Of a stretch of 64,000 bases of DNA, positions 8,540 to 15,836 are shown piece by piece; within the stretch, counting starts at the first letter, position 1, and each line of letters begins with the position of its first letter. Below the pieces are notes generated by a model, which saw nothing but the letters and a program-made list of their open reading frames with translations, had not been told where the DNA came from and did not search any database. Position numbers and translations under genes: made by a program. This stretch comes from DSVZ01 sp037439785. Lineage in GTDB: Bacteria; Verrucomicrobiota; Verrucomicrobiia; Limisphaerales; J093. The stretch covers positions 8,900 through 72,899 of the forward strand of contig JBBIVJ010000024.1 in assembly GCA_037439785.1 (NCBI GenBank). The letters run 5' to 3'.

Positions 8540-9466
8540 ATGGGCGCCGGGCGACACGTGGTGGTGATGTGCGGGGGGCCCTCGGCCGAGCGGGAGGTGT
8601 CCCTGCGCTCGGGGGCGGCCGTGGCCGCCGCCCTGCGGGCGCGAGGGCATCGCGTGACCGAAGTGGACCCCGTGACGCCCGGCTGGACGCTGCCGCCGGA
8701 CACCGAGGTGCTCTGCCTGATGTTGCACGGCACCTACGGCGAGGACGGCACCGTGCAGCGCGAGCTGGAGGCCCGCGGCGTGCCGTACACCGGGAGCGAC
8801 GCCGAGGCCAGTCGGATTGCCTTCGACAAGGTCTGGACCAAACGCCGCTGTGTGGCGGCGGGCGTCCCCACCCCGCGCTTTCGGGTGCTGGCTGCGCCGC
8901 GGGCCGCCTGGCCCGAGGGGTGGGCGCCGCCGGCCGTGCTCAAGCCGGTGCGGCAGGGCTCGAGCGTGGGCCTGGAGATGCTCGCGCGAGCGGAGGATTT
9001 GGCCCCGGCCCTGGAACGGGTGTTGCGCCACGACACCGAGGCGCTGCTGGAGGCGCGCATTGCCGGCACCGAGACCACCGTTGCGGTGCTGGACGGCGAG
9101 GCACTGCCGGTCGTCGAGGTCTGCCCCCGTCAGGGCCCCTACGACTACGGCCACAAGTACACTGCCGGCCGGACCGACTACTTCTGCCCGGCGCGGCTGG
9201 AGGCTCCCATCACCCGGCGGGTACAGGCGGCGGCGCTGGGCGCCTGCCGGGCGGTGGGGGTGCGGGATTACGCGCGGGTGGATGTGATGGTGGACGCCGC
9301 CGGCCAACCCTGGGTGCTGGAAGTGAACACCCTGCCGGGCATGACCGAACTGAGTCTTTTTCCACGCGCGGCGGCGGCGGCCGGCCTGACGTTTCCCGAG
9401 TTGTGCGAGCGGCTGGTGGAGCTGGCCCTGCGGCGCGCCGGTGCCGCGGTGCCGACCGGACGTTGA
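8540..9466 (+). CDS. ddl: D-alanine--D-alanine ligase
   Basis: ATP-grasp ligase making D-Ala-D-Ala, the substrate of MurF. 308 residues, normal for Ddl. Motifs seen: GGPSAEREVSLRSG at the N-terminus, LHGTYGEDGTVQ, IPYTGS-type VPYTGSDAEAS, the ATP-binding LKPVRQGSSVG (usually KPxxxGSSxG), and the metal-binding C-terminus WVLEVNTLPGMTELS. It lies 6 bases after murB and is co-transcribed in the dcw operon. Confidence 0.95.
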   Translation: MGAGRHVVVMCGGPSAEREVSLRSGAAVAAALRARGHRVTEVDPVTPGWTLPPDTEVLCLMLHGTYGEDGTVQRELEARGVPYTGSDAEASRIAFDKVWTKRRCVAAGVPTPRFRVLAAPRAAWPEGWAPPAVLKPVRQGSSVGLEMLARAEDLAPALERVLRHDTEALLEARIAGTETTVAVLDGEALPVVEVCPRQGPYDYGHKYTAGRTDYFCPARLEAPITRRVQAAALGACRAVGVRDYARVDVMVDAAGQPWVLEVNTLPGMTELSLFPRAAAAAGLTFPELCERLVELALRRAGAAVPTGR

Positions 9467-9467
9467 C

Positions 9468-10418
9468 ATGAGCTGGCGCCCTTCCCGCAACTTCAAACGC
9501 GCCCGCCGCCCCGCGGCGTTGCGGGTCCGTGCCGAGACGCGCGGCGGCGGCCTGACGGTGTGGCGGGTGCTGGCGGCGCTGGTACTGGCAGCCCTGGCCA
9601 CGGGGTTGGTGCAGACGGCGCGGCGGGGCTGGTTGGCACTGCGGGACGAGGTGCTGCTGCCGCCGCGGGTGTTCGGGCTGCACGCCGTCGAGGTGCATCC
9701 CGACCCGGTCTGGCTCTCCCGGCAGGACATTGTGCGGTGGACCGGGGTGCGGCCGGGCGACAATCTGCTGGCACTGGACCTGGACCGCATCAAGCGCGAC
9801 CTCGAGCTGGTGCCCCAGATCGAGGAGGCGGCGCTGGAGCGGCTGCTGCCGGACCGGTTGCGCATCTGGGTGCGGGAGCGCCAGCCGGTGGCCCGCGTGC
9901 TCGCGGTGCGCGGCGAACACGGGCACCTGGTGCCGGCCACGTATTTCCTGGACGCGCGGGGACGGGTGATGCCGCCGCTGGCGGCAGGGCGGCCGGACCT
10001 TGAGGCGGCCCTGGAAAGCCTGCCGGTGGTAACCGGCCTGGGCGGGATGGCGTTGCGGGTGGGCCGGGAGGTGGATGCCCCCGCGCTGCGCGCCGCCCTC
10101 GAGGTGGTGGTGCGGTTTCCCCTCTCGCCCATGGCCGGGCGGGCGCAGCTGGCCACACTGGATGTGGCCGAGGCCGACCAGGTGCGGGTGCTGACCGTGG
10201 AGGGGGCGGAGGTGATCCTGCCGCTGCAACGACCGGAGGAACACCTGCACCGCTGGCGCCTGGTGGAGGAGGCGGGGGCGCGCGCCGGCCGCCAGATTCG
10301 CTGGTTGGACCTGTCGGTCACCAACAACTGTCCCCTGCTCTGGCAGGCGCCGGAGCGTGCGCCGGCCCCGCCGCCGCCGGCGGTCGAGACTTACCAACCC
10401 GGAGGCAGACATGTTTGA
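9468..10418 (+). CDS. ftsQ: Cell division protein FtsQ
   Basis: Bitopic divisome protein, 316 residues. A basic cytoplasmic tail (about 35 residues) is followed by one transmembrane segment (VLAALVLAALATGLV region) and a POTRA domain, with VFGLHAVEVHPDPVWLSRQDIVRWTG and VPQIEEAALERLLPDRLRIWVRERQPVA as the recognisable strands, then the beta domain. The ATG is 1 base after the ddl stop. FtsQ is poorly conserved, so position between ddl and ftsA is strong support. It overlaps ftsA by 8 bases. Confidence 0.9.
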   Translation: MSWRPSRNFKRARRPAALRVRAETRGGGLTVWRVLAALVLAALATGLVQTARRGWLALRDEVLLPPRVFGLHAVEVHPDPVWLSRQDIVRWTGVRPGDNLLALDLDRIKRDLELVPQIEEAALERLLPDRLRIWVRERQPVARVLAVRGEHGHLVPATYFLDARGRVMPPLAAGRPDLEAALESLPVVTGLGGMALRVGREVDAPALRAALEVVVRFPLSPMAGRAQLATLDVAEADQVRVLTVEGAEVILPLQRPEEHLHRWRLVEEAGARAGRQIRWLDLSVTNNCPLLWQAPERAPAPPPPAVETYQPGGRHV

Positions 10419-11643
10419 CCCCGCACCGCAAATCCTGGTGGGCCTGGAGATCGGGACGTCCAAGGTGTGCGCCGTGGTCGGCGAGCACAAGCCCGACGGC
10501 TCGCTCAGCATCCTGGGCGTCGGCCAGGCACGCTCGCGCGGCGTCCGCAAGGGCGAGATCGTGGACCAGACCACGGCCACCGAGGACGTGCGCACGGCCC
10601 TGGCCGAGGCCGAGCACATGGCCGACGTGGAAATTCGCAGCGTGTACCTGGGGGTGAGCGGCGCCCACCTCCAAAGCTTCAATCATCGCGGCCGCCACAC
10701 CATCCCCTCCCATGACCGCGAGATCATGGAGGAGGACGTGCAGGATGTGGTGCGCAACGCCAAGTCGTTCACCCTGCAGGCCGACCGCCACGTGGTGCAC
10801 GTGGTGCGGCAGCATTTCATCGTGGATGGCCAGGCCGGCCTGATTGATCCGGTGGGCATGCCGGGGGCGCTGCTGGAGGTGGACGTGCACGTGGTCCACG
10901 GCCTGACCGCCCGCCTGCAACGCCCCATCCACGTGGTCAAGAACCTCCAGATCGAGGTCGAGAACCTGGTCTTCTCCGGCATCGCCTCGTCCCTCGCGGT
11001 ACTCAGCTCCCCGGACAAGCGCCGCGGCGTGCTGGTCATGGACCTGGGCGCGGGCATCACCGACTACGTGGCCTACGCCGACGGCCTCATCCGCCACACC
11101 GGCACCCTGGCGGTGGGTGGGGACCATGTCAGCGCCGACCTGGCCTGCGGTCTGAAGGTTGGTCTGGGCCGTGCCGAGGCGCTCAAGTGCAGCCACGGCG
11201 GCGTCCACCTCGACCCTGGTGACGAGGAACGCACCCTCTCCCTGCCCAGCGAGTCCGGCCTGCCCGACAAGGTGGTCAAGCTGGGGCACCTGCGTCGGAT
11301 CATGGCGCTGAGGCTGGAGGAGATTTTCGAGATCATTGCCGAGGACCTCGAGAAACAGAACCTCCTGGACCGCCTGCGGGCGGGGGTGGTGCTGTGCGGC
11401 GGCGGGGCCCGCGTGCCGGGCATCACCGAGCTGGCCGAGCGCGTGTTCGGCCTCCCCGCCAGCGTGGGGCGCACCCGCTCCCTCAGCGGCCTGGTGGCCA
11501 CGCTGGACCAGCCGGAATTCGCCACCGCCATCGGCCTGGTGAAATTCGGCTCTTTCCAAACCCCCCGCACGCCCACGCAACGCTGGCGGTGGCGCCTGCG
11601 GCAGACGCTCGGCCATCTGGGTTCGGTATTTCGCATGATCTGA
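10411..11643 (+). CDS. ftsA: Cell division protein FtsA
   Basis: Actin-fold membrane tether for FtsZ, 410 residues. The N-terminal phosphate-1 region is VGLEIGTSKVCAVVGE; the SHS2-type 1C domain starts at KGEIVDQTTATEDV; phosphate-2 is VMDLGAGITDYVAY; the adenosine motif is GVVLCGGGARVPGI. The C-terminus ends WRWRLRQTLGHLGSVFRMI, a basic amphipathic stretch fitting the FtsA membrane-targeting helix. It overlaps the end of ftsQ and is 14 bases from ftsZ. Confidence 0.95.
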   Translation: MFDPAPQILVGLEIGTSKVCAVVGEHKPDGSLSILGVGQARSRGVRKGEIVDQTTATEDVRTALAEAEHMADVEIRSVYLGVSGAHLQSFNHRGRHTIPSHDREIMEEDVQDVVRNAKSFTLQADRHVVHVVRQHFIVDGQAGLIDPVGMPGALLEVDVHVVHGLTARLQRPIHVVKNLQIEVENLVFSGIASSLAVLSSPDKRRGVLVMDLGAGITDYVAYADGLIRHTGTLAVGGDHVSADLACGLKVGLGRAEALKCSHGGVHLDPGDEERTLSLPSESGLPDKVVKLGHLRRIMALRLEEIFEIIAEDLEKQNLLDRLRAGVVLCGGGARVPGITELAERVFGLPASVGRTRSLSGLVATLDQPEFATAIGLVKFGSFQTPRTPTQRWRWRLRQTLGHLGSVFRMI

Positions 11644-11657
11644 AACCTCCCCCTGCC

Positions 11658-13013
11658 ATGCACGACCACCTCCCTGCTGCTCCGATTCCCAGCTCCGCCC
11701 CCGCCCCGTTGCCGGTTGCCCGCATCCTCGGCCTGGGCGGCGCCGGCATCCAGGCGGTGGAACAGATGTGCCGCGCAGGCCTCGAAGGCGCGGTCGGCAT
11801 CGCCATCCACTCCGACGCCCGCTGTCTGGCCTCCTGTTCCCTGCCGGTCAAGCACCTGCTGGGCGGTCACGTCACCCGCGGCCTCAAGGCGGGGGACCCC
11901 GAGATGGCCCGGGCCCTGGCCGAGGCGGAGGTGGACGCGCTGCGGGAGCTGGGTCGGGGGGCGGACCTGGTGGTGATGGTGGCCGGCCTGGGGGGAAATA
12001 CCGCCGCCGGGGCCGCGCCCGTGCTGGCGCGGGCACTGCGCGAGACCCGGGCGTTGGTGCTGGCGCTGGTGGCCCTGCCGTTTGACTTCGAGGGGCGTCG
12101 CCGTCAGACCCAGGCCCGCGCCGCCCTGCGGGAGCTGCGGACCGCGGCCGACGCCGTGGTCAGCCTGCCCAACCAGAACGTGGTCGCCCTGCTGGATGCA
12201 CAGACCAGCCTCACCGAGGCGCTGCGGGTGATTGACGACCTGCTGGCCCGGGGGGTGCGGGGGCTGTTGCGGCTGTTGCGCCGCGACGGGCTCATCAACG
12301 TGGACTTCGGCGACCTCTGCCACGTGGTGCGGGGCCGCCAGGCGGAAAGCCGCCTCGCCACCGCCGAGGCCGCGGGCGAGCATCGGGCCCGTGAGGTGGT
12401 GGAACAACTGGCTCACAGCCCGCTGCTGGATCAGGGTCGGGCCCTGGCCCGCGCGGACGCCCTGCTGGTCAGCCTCACCGCCGGCCCGGGATTGGCGCTC
12501 GGGGAAGTCAACCAGGTCATGGAGCAAATCCAGCGCCTGGCCGCCCGGGCGCAGGTCATCATGGGCGCGCTCGTGGACCCGGCGCTGGACCAGCGGCTGG
12601 CGGTGACCCTGGTGGCGTCGGACAAAACCGGTCCCGCCCCGGTCGCGACGCCCTCCGCCGCGGACCGGGAGGTCGTCCCGGAACCGCCCGAGCCCGAACC
12701 TCCGGCCGGAGAGTTTCCGCCGCCGGCGGATCGGCCGGGTTCGGAGCGTGTGCCGACGCGGGGGGCGGCGTCCCGGGGGCAGCGCGGCGGGGAGCCGGGC
12801 CCGGAGTTGGAATTGCCGGGCCACGAGCGGGTGGGGTCGGCGGAGCCGGCGGCCTCCACGGCGCGCCCGGCCCGGCGCCGGCGACCGCAGCAAATCAGCC
12901 TGCCGCTGGAACCCATCGCCCGGGGACGCTTTGCCGGGACCGACCCCACGGTGCATCAGGGGGAGGACCTGGACCGGCCGACGTACCAGCGGCGGGGGGT
13001 GACGCTGAACTGA
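11658..13013 (+). CDS. ftsZ: Divergent cell division GTPase FtsZ
   Basis: Tubulin-like Z-ring protein, 451 residues. The FtsZ fold is recognisable: LGLGGAGIQAVEQM at the N-terminus, LPFDFEGRRR, LPNQNVVALL, and the T7 loop INVDFGDLCHVV with the catalytic N-x-D-x-x-D. The G-box normally reading GGGTGTGAAP reads GGNTAAGAAP (bases about 11983-12020), and the first glycine-rich loop (usually GVGGGGGNAV) is GLGGAGIQAV. A Pro/Arg-rich linker of about 110 residues leads to a C-terminal peptide DLDRPTYQRRG, matching the FtsA-binding tail. Divergent FtsZ proteins are reported for Verrucomicrobia. GTPase activity cannot be assumed. Last gene of the cluster; efp converges on it. Confidence 0.9.
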   Translation: MHDHLPAAPIPSSAPAPLPVARILGLGGAGIQAVEQMCRAGLEGAVGIAIHSDARCLASCSLPVKHLLGGHVTRGLKAGDPEMARALAEAEVDALRELGRGADLVVMVAGLGGNTAAGAAPVLARALRETRALVLALVALPFDFEGRRRQTQARAALRELRTAADAVVSLPNQNVVALLDAQTSLTEALRVIDDLLARGVRGLLRLLRRDGLINVDFGDLCHVVRGRQAESRLATAEAAGEHRAREVVEQLAHSPLLDQGRALARADALLVSLTAGPGLALGEVNQVMEQIQRLAARAQVIMGALVDPALDQRLAVTLVASDKTGPAPVATPSAADREVVPEPPEPEPPAGEFPPPADRPGSERVPTRGAASRGQRGGEPGPELELPGHERVGSAEPAASTARPARRRRPQQISLPLEPIARGRFAGTDPTVHQGEDLDRPTYQRRGVTLN

Positions 13014-13040
13014 GCGGCGGGGCCGGGGAGGCGGGGCGGG

Positions 13041-13598
13041 TCAGGCGCGCTCCATGTACTTCCCGGTGCGGGTGTCCACCTTGACCTTTTCGCCGGTGTT
13101 GATGAACAGCGGCACCTGGATGGTGATGCCGGTTTCGAGGGTGGCCGGCTTTTGCACGTTGTTGGCCGAGTCGCCGCGGATGCCTTCCGGGGCGTCGGTC
13201 ACGGTGAGGATCACCGCGGCGGGCAGTTCGATCTGAACGGCGCGTTCCTCGACAAAGGTGACCGTGACGGGGGTGTTCTCGACCAGGTAGTCTTTGGCCT
13301 CGCCGATGAGTTCGGGCGAGAGGGTGACCGTTTCGAAGGTCTCCGGGTCGGTGAACACGTAATCGGCGCCGTCCTTGTAGCTGAATTCCATCTTGCGGTT
13401 GACCAGCGGGACCACCTCGACGCGCTCGGTGGAGCTGAAGCGGACATCGGAGGACTTGCCGGTGCGCACGCTGCGCAGGGTGGCCTGGACGAAGGCGCGG
13501 AGGTTGCCGGGGGTGCGGTGCTGGGTGTCGAGGACCACGCACACCTCGCCGTTGTGCATGATCGCCATGCCTTTTCTGAGGTCGTTTGCGAGTGCCAT
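13041..13598 (-). CDS. efp: Translation elongation factor P
   Basis: Helps ribosomes through polyproline stretches. 185 residues, with KOW-like N-terminal domain (ANDLRKGMAIMHNGEV) and two OB domains ending VKVDTRTGKYMERA. The tip loop that carries the modified residue (PGKGQ in E. coli) reads PGNLRAF, so position 34 is Asn and the canonical Lys is absent. Such a loop may be the normal form in this lineage; if modification occurs it would have to use another residue such as the nearby Arg. The ATG at 13598 gives the family's usual length. A promoter lies at 13651-13678. Confidence 0.96.
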   Translation of the reverse strand: MALANDLRKGMAIMHNGEVCVVLDTQHRTPGNLRAFVQATLRSVRTGKSSDVRFSSTERVEVVPLVNRKMEFSYKDGADYVFTDPETFETVTLSPELIGEAKDYLVENTPVTVTFVEERAVQIELPAAVILTVTDAPEGIRGDSANNVQKPATLETGITIQVPLFINTGEKVKVDTRTGKYMERA

Positions 13599-13650
13599 AA
13601 GGTGCTTCCGAGGGCGGGACGCCGCTGCCGGGTTCCCGCCAGAAGGGCGG

Positions 13651-13678
13651 ACAGTATCGGGCACGACGCCGAGTGCAA
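13651..13678 (-). promoter_or_regulatory. Putative sigma70-type promoter of efp
   Basis: Reading the minus strand: -35 TTGCAC (13678-13673), 16-bp spacer, -10 TACTGT (13656-13651). Transcription would begin near 13645, leaving a leader of about 47 bases before the efp ATG. Confidence 0.55.
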
Positions 13679-14004
13679 GCGCGCATTGCGGAGTCGCGGC
13701 TCTCTGAGGCTCTGCGCAGCGGGGAAGCCCAGGGCAATTGTCCGGACATGCCCGCCCTTCGGGACCGCCGCCGCCGGCGGGGGTTCCACCGACGCGTTGC
13801 CACGGCCCGGCCAGCAGGGGGTGAAAGGCACGTCACGAGGGCGCCGACAGGACGGGGATTGGGGGCCTTGCCTCGTCAATTCGCCATCGTGTCAGTCAAA
13901 CATGCGGGGGATGCGGGGAGCGGCAAAGAGTCTACAGTCTCCGAAACACGGTCCGGATTACAGCGGGCTGTTCCCGCCGGTGTCGGTGCGGGCGGAGGCG
14001 GGGA
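13679..14004. other. 326-base gap with a lower-GC patch
   Basis: Lies between the efp promoter and the end of the DUF6807 gene. No gene is recognised. Bases about 13870-13970 are visibly poorer in GC than the surroundings and carry short inverted segments (for example gtctacagtctccg). I looked for SRP RNA and tmRNA consensus sequences and did not find them. It may hold an unrecognised small RNA or only terminator and regulatory DNA. Confidence 0.3.
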
Positions 14005-15117
14005 TCAGCGGGCGGGCGGGCGGGTCAGTTCCTCCACCCATTTCTGGTAACGGGCCTCGAGGGCCTCCGGGCCGGGATGGTCGGCGCGGACCACCACCAG
14101 GTAATCCAGCCGGAAGCGGTCGCCGCGCCGGTAGGTCAGGGGGGTCTGATCGAGCCCCTGGGTGGCGGAGAGGTAGGCAAAGGGTTCGAGCATGCTGAAG
14201 AAGCGGCCGGAGCCGGCGTTGCCGGGCGCGGCGAAGATCGCCACCAGGGCCTCGCGGCCGTCCACCTGACCGAGGGTGGCGGCCCAGCGCGCGGGGATGA
14301 CCTCGCCGGTTTGCCGGGCCGGGTAGGGGGTGTTTTCCGAGTTCAGGTGACGGGCCTTGAGATCAAAGTCGCGCACGAAGCGCAGACCCAGGCCGTGGTA
14401 GGGGGTGCCGCTGAGGGTCACGGTTTCCGCGCCGCGCCCCACGGTGAACTCGGACCGCCAGTGCAGCGCCACCTCGCCGGCGTTGACGTCCACGGTCAGG
14501 GTCAGGGTGCGCGTTTCCAGCAGCAGGGCCACGGCATAGGCGTTGGTGGTGGTGCGGTGGGCATTGGGCAGCCAGGCCGTTTGATGGGCGAAGACCGCCT
14601 GCGGCAGGCCGGCGGGGCTTTTGCCCACGTACCGCATCGGCAGCGGCGCGGCGCGCTGCACGCCGGGGTTGAGCTGTTCCTCCCAGAAATTGGTGCCGTT
14701 GACGGTGATGGCGTACATCAGGCCGTGGTGGTGGAGGTGGTCCGGCGGGGCATCCAGCAGGAGGTTGTCGCCGCGCAGGGTGCGGAACTCCTTCACGTAC
14801 GGCTTGTAGTTCGTCGGCGCCATCGAGTAGCGCAGCAGCTCGCGGCCGAGGAACTTCACCTCGATCTCCTGGATCGCGGGACGCACGATCATCTGGATCG
14901 CCTCGGACTCGAGCACGAAGTCCTCCAGACCCCGGCGCGGGCGCACGCGGGTGTTGGGAGCGGATGGTGCCCGGACCTCTCCCGGTCCGGCGGGGGGAGG
15001 CGGCGAGGTTTCGGCGGCCATGGCGGTGCCGGCCAGGGTCCCACCCAGAAGGGTGGCGAGGGCAAGGCGGACCCCACGCGCGCGCGTGCGGGTCGTGGGC
15101 GCTTGGGCAGGCTTCAT
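14005..15117 (-). CDS. Exported DUF6807 (PmoA-like) protein
   Basis: 370 residues starting MKPAQAP, with an Arg-rich n-region, a hydrophobic core (LALATLLGGTLAGTAMA) and an AMA-AE cleavage site, so exported. The mature part matches DUF6807, a family annotated as PmoA-like although unrelated in function to methane monooxygenase. The hallmark is PDHLHHHGLMYAI (near residue 120) followed by NFWEEQ. DUF6807 proteins are common in Verrucomicrobia and Planctomycetes that degrade polysaccharides, and the fold suggests carbohydrate binding, but no activity is assigned here. A GTG 9 bases upstream is an alternative start. Confidence 0.85.
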   Translation of the reverse strand: MKPAQAPTTRTRARGVRLALATLLGGTLAGTAMAAETSPPPPAGPGEVRAPSAPNTRVRPRRGLEDFVLESEAIQMIVRPAIQEIEVKFLGRELLRYSMAPTNYKPYVKEFRTLRGDNLLLDAPPDHLHHHGLMYAITVNGTNFWEEQLNPGVQRAAPLPMRYVGKSPAGLPQAVFAHQTAWLPNAHRTTTNAYAVALLLETRTLTLTVDVNAGEVALHWRSEFTVGRGAETVTLSGTPYHGLGLRFVRDFDLKARHLNSENTPYPARQTGEVIPARWAATLGQVDGREALVAIFAAPGNAGSGRFFSMLEPFAYLSATQGLDQTPLTYRRGDRFRLDYLVVVRADHPGPEALEARYQKWVEELTRPPAR

Positions 15118-15209
15118 GGTGGTCACGATGTTGGCCTCAACATGCCGGGGACCGGGCGGGCTGGCTAGCCCGAAGCTGTCCCGCCGCCGGCGCGGCTTGC
15201 GGCAAACGG

Positions 15210-15238
15210 TTGCCGGTGGTCGCCCGGACCGCTAGAGT
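15210..15238 (+). promoter_or_regulatory. Putative leaderless promoter of the small membrane protein
   Basis: -35 TTGCCG (15210-15215), 17-bp spacer, -10 TAGAGT (15233-15238), then only 6 bases to the ATG at 15245. Expected transcription start is at or next to the start codon. Confidence 0.55.
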
Positions 15239-15244
15239 GCCGGC

Positions 15245-15385
15245 ATGGTGCATTTGACCCGGCAGGAGCAGGGGGTGCTGGCCCTGGTGCTGGGGCTGCT
15301 GTTGGTGGGCCTGGCCGTGAAAGCCTGGCGTACCGCGCACCCCCCCGAGGTGGAACCCGGCAGCAGACCGGCCGGCCCAGGTTGA
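15245..15385 (+). CDS. Small single-span membrane protein (46 aa)
   Basis: Reads MVHLTRQEQGVLALVLGLLL and continues VGLAVKAWR before a Pro-rich tail. One hydrophobic helix covers residues 11-25; a basic residue follows. The gene is 4 bases upstream of the Minf_1886 gene and has its own promoter with a 6-base gap to the ATG, which argues it is real despite its size. The N-terminus resembles short verrucomicrobial anchors seen ahead of helix-hairpin-helix proteins, but there is no such domain here. Function unknown. Confidence 0.6.
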   Translation: MVHLTRQEQGVLALVLGLLLVGLAVKAWRTAHPPEVEPGSRPAGPG

Positions 15386-15389
15386 GCCC

Positions 15390-15818
15390 ATGCAAACGCA
15401 GAGCTTCGACACCGTCCTGGAACAAATCCTGGCGCAGGACCCGCGCTACGCCCGCGAGGCCTACCACTTCGTGCGCGAGGCGCTGGACTACACCCAGCGG
15501 GCGATCAGCCGCGCCAACCAGGGCCGGATGCGCCATGTCACCGGCCAGGAGCTGTTGGCGGGCATCCGCGCCTACGCCCTGCAGCAGTACGGTCCCATGG
15601 CGCTGACCTTGTTACGGGAATGGGGCGTGCGCCGCTGCGAGGACTTCGGCGAGATCGTGTTCAACCTCGTGGACGCCGGCGTGCTCAGCAAGACCGCGAC
15701 CGACAGCCGCAGCGACTTCGCCCACGGCTACGACTTCGAGGAAGCCTTTCGCAAGCCGTTCCTCCCCTCACGCCCCGGGCCACCGAACCCCTGCCCGGCC
15801 GGCACCTCCGCGGCCTGA
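15390..15818 (+). CDS. Minf_1886 family conserved protein
   Basis: 142 residues. Matches from memory the Minf_1886 family (TIGR04138), restricted to Planctomycetes and Verrucomicrobia: QDPRYAREAYHFVREALDYT, then HVTGQELLAGIRAYALQQYGP, then WGVRRCEDFGEIVFNLVDAG and FAHGYDFEEAF. It is a soluble, mostly helical protein without catalytic motifs, and its role is unknown. It begins 4 bases after the small membrane protein and ends 18 bases before the M16 peptidase, so the three probably share a transcript. It is a useful phylum marker for the window. Confidence 0.88.
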   Translation: MQTQSFDTVLEQILAQDPRYAREAYHFVREALDYTQRAISRANQGRMRHVTGQELLAGIRAYALQQYGPMALTLLREWGVRRCEDFGEIVFNLVDAGVLSKTATDSRSDFAHGYDFEEAFRKPFLPSRPGPPNPCPAGTSAA

Positions 15819-15836
15819 GCCGCCGGCCCTTTTCGG

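Noticed and set aside
13679..14004. Possible SRP or other housekeeping RNA in the lower-GC gap
   Set aside because: The conserved SRP core and tmRNA features were not found; kept only as an unexplained stretch.
15162..15175. GGGCTAGCC palindrome upstream of the DUF6807 gene as an operator or -10
   Set aside because: No -35 at a proper distance and no second copy; likely chance in GC-rich DNA.
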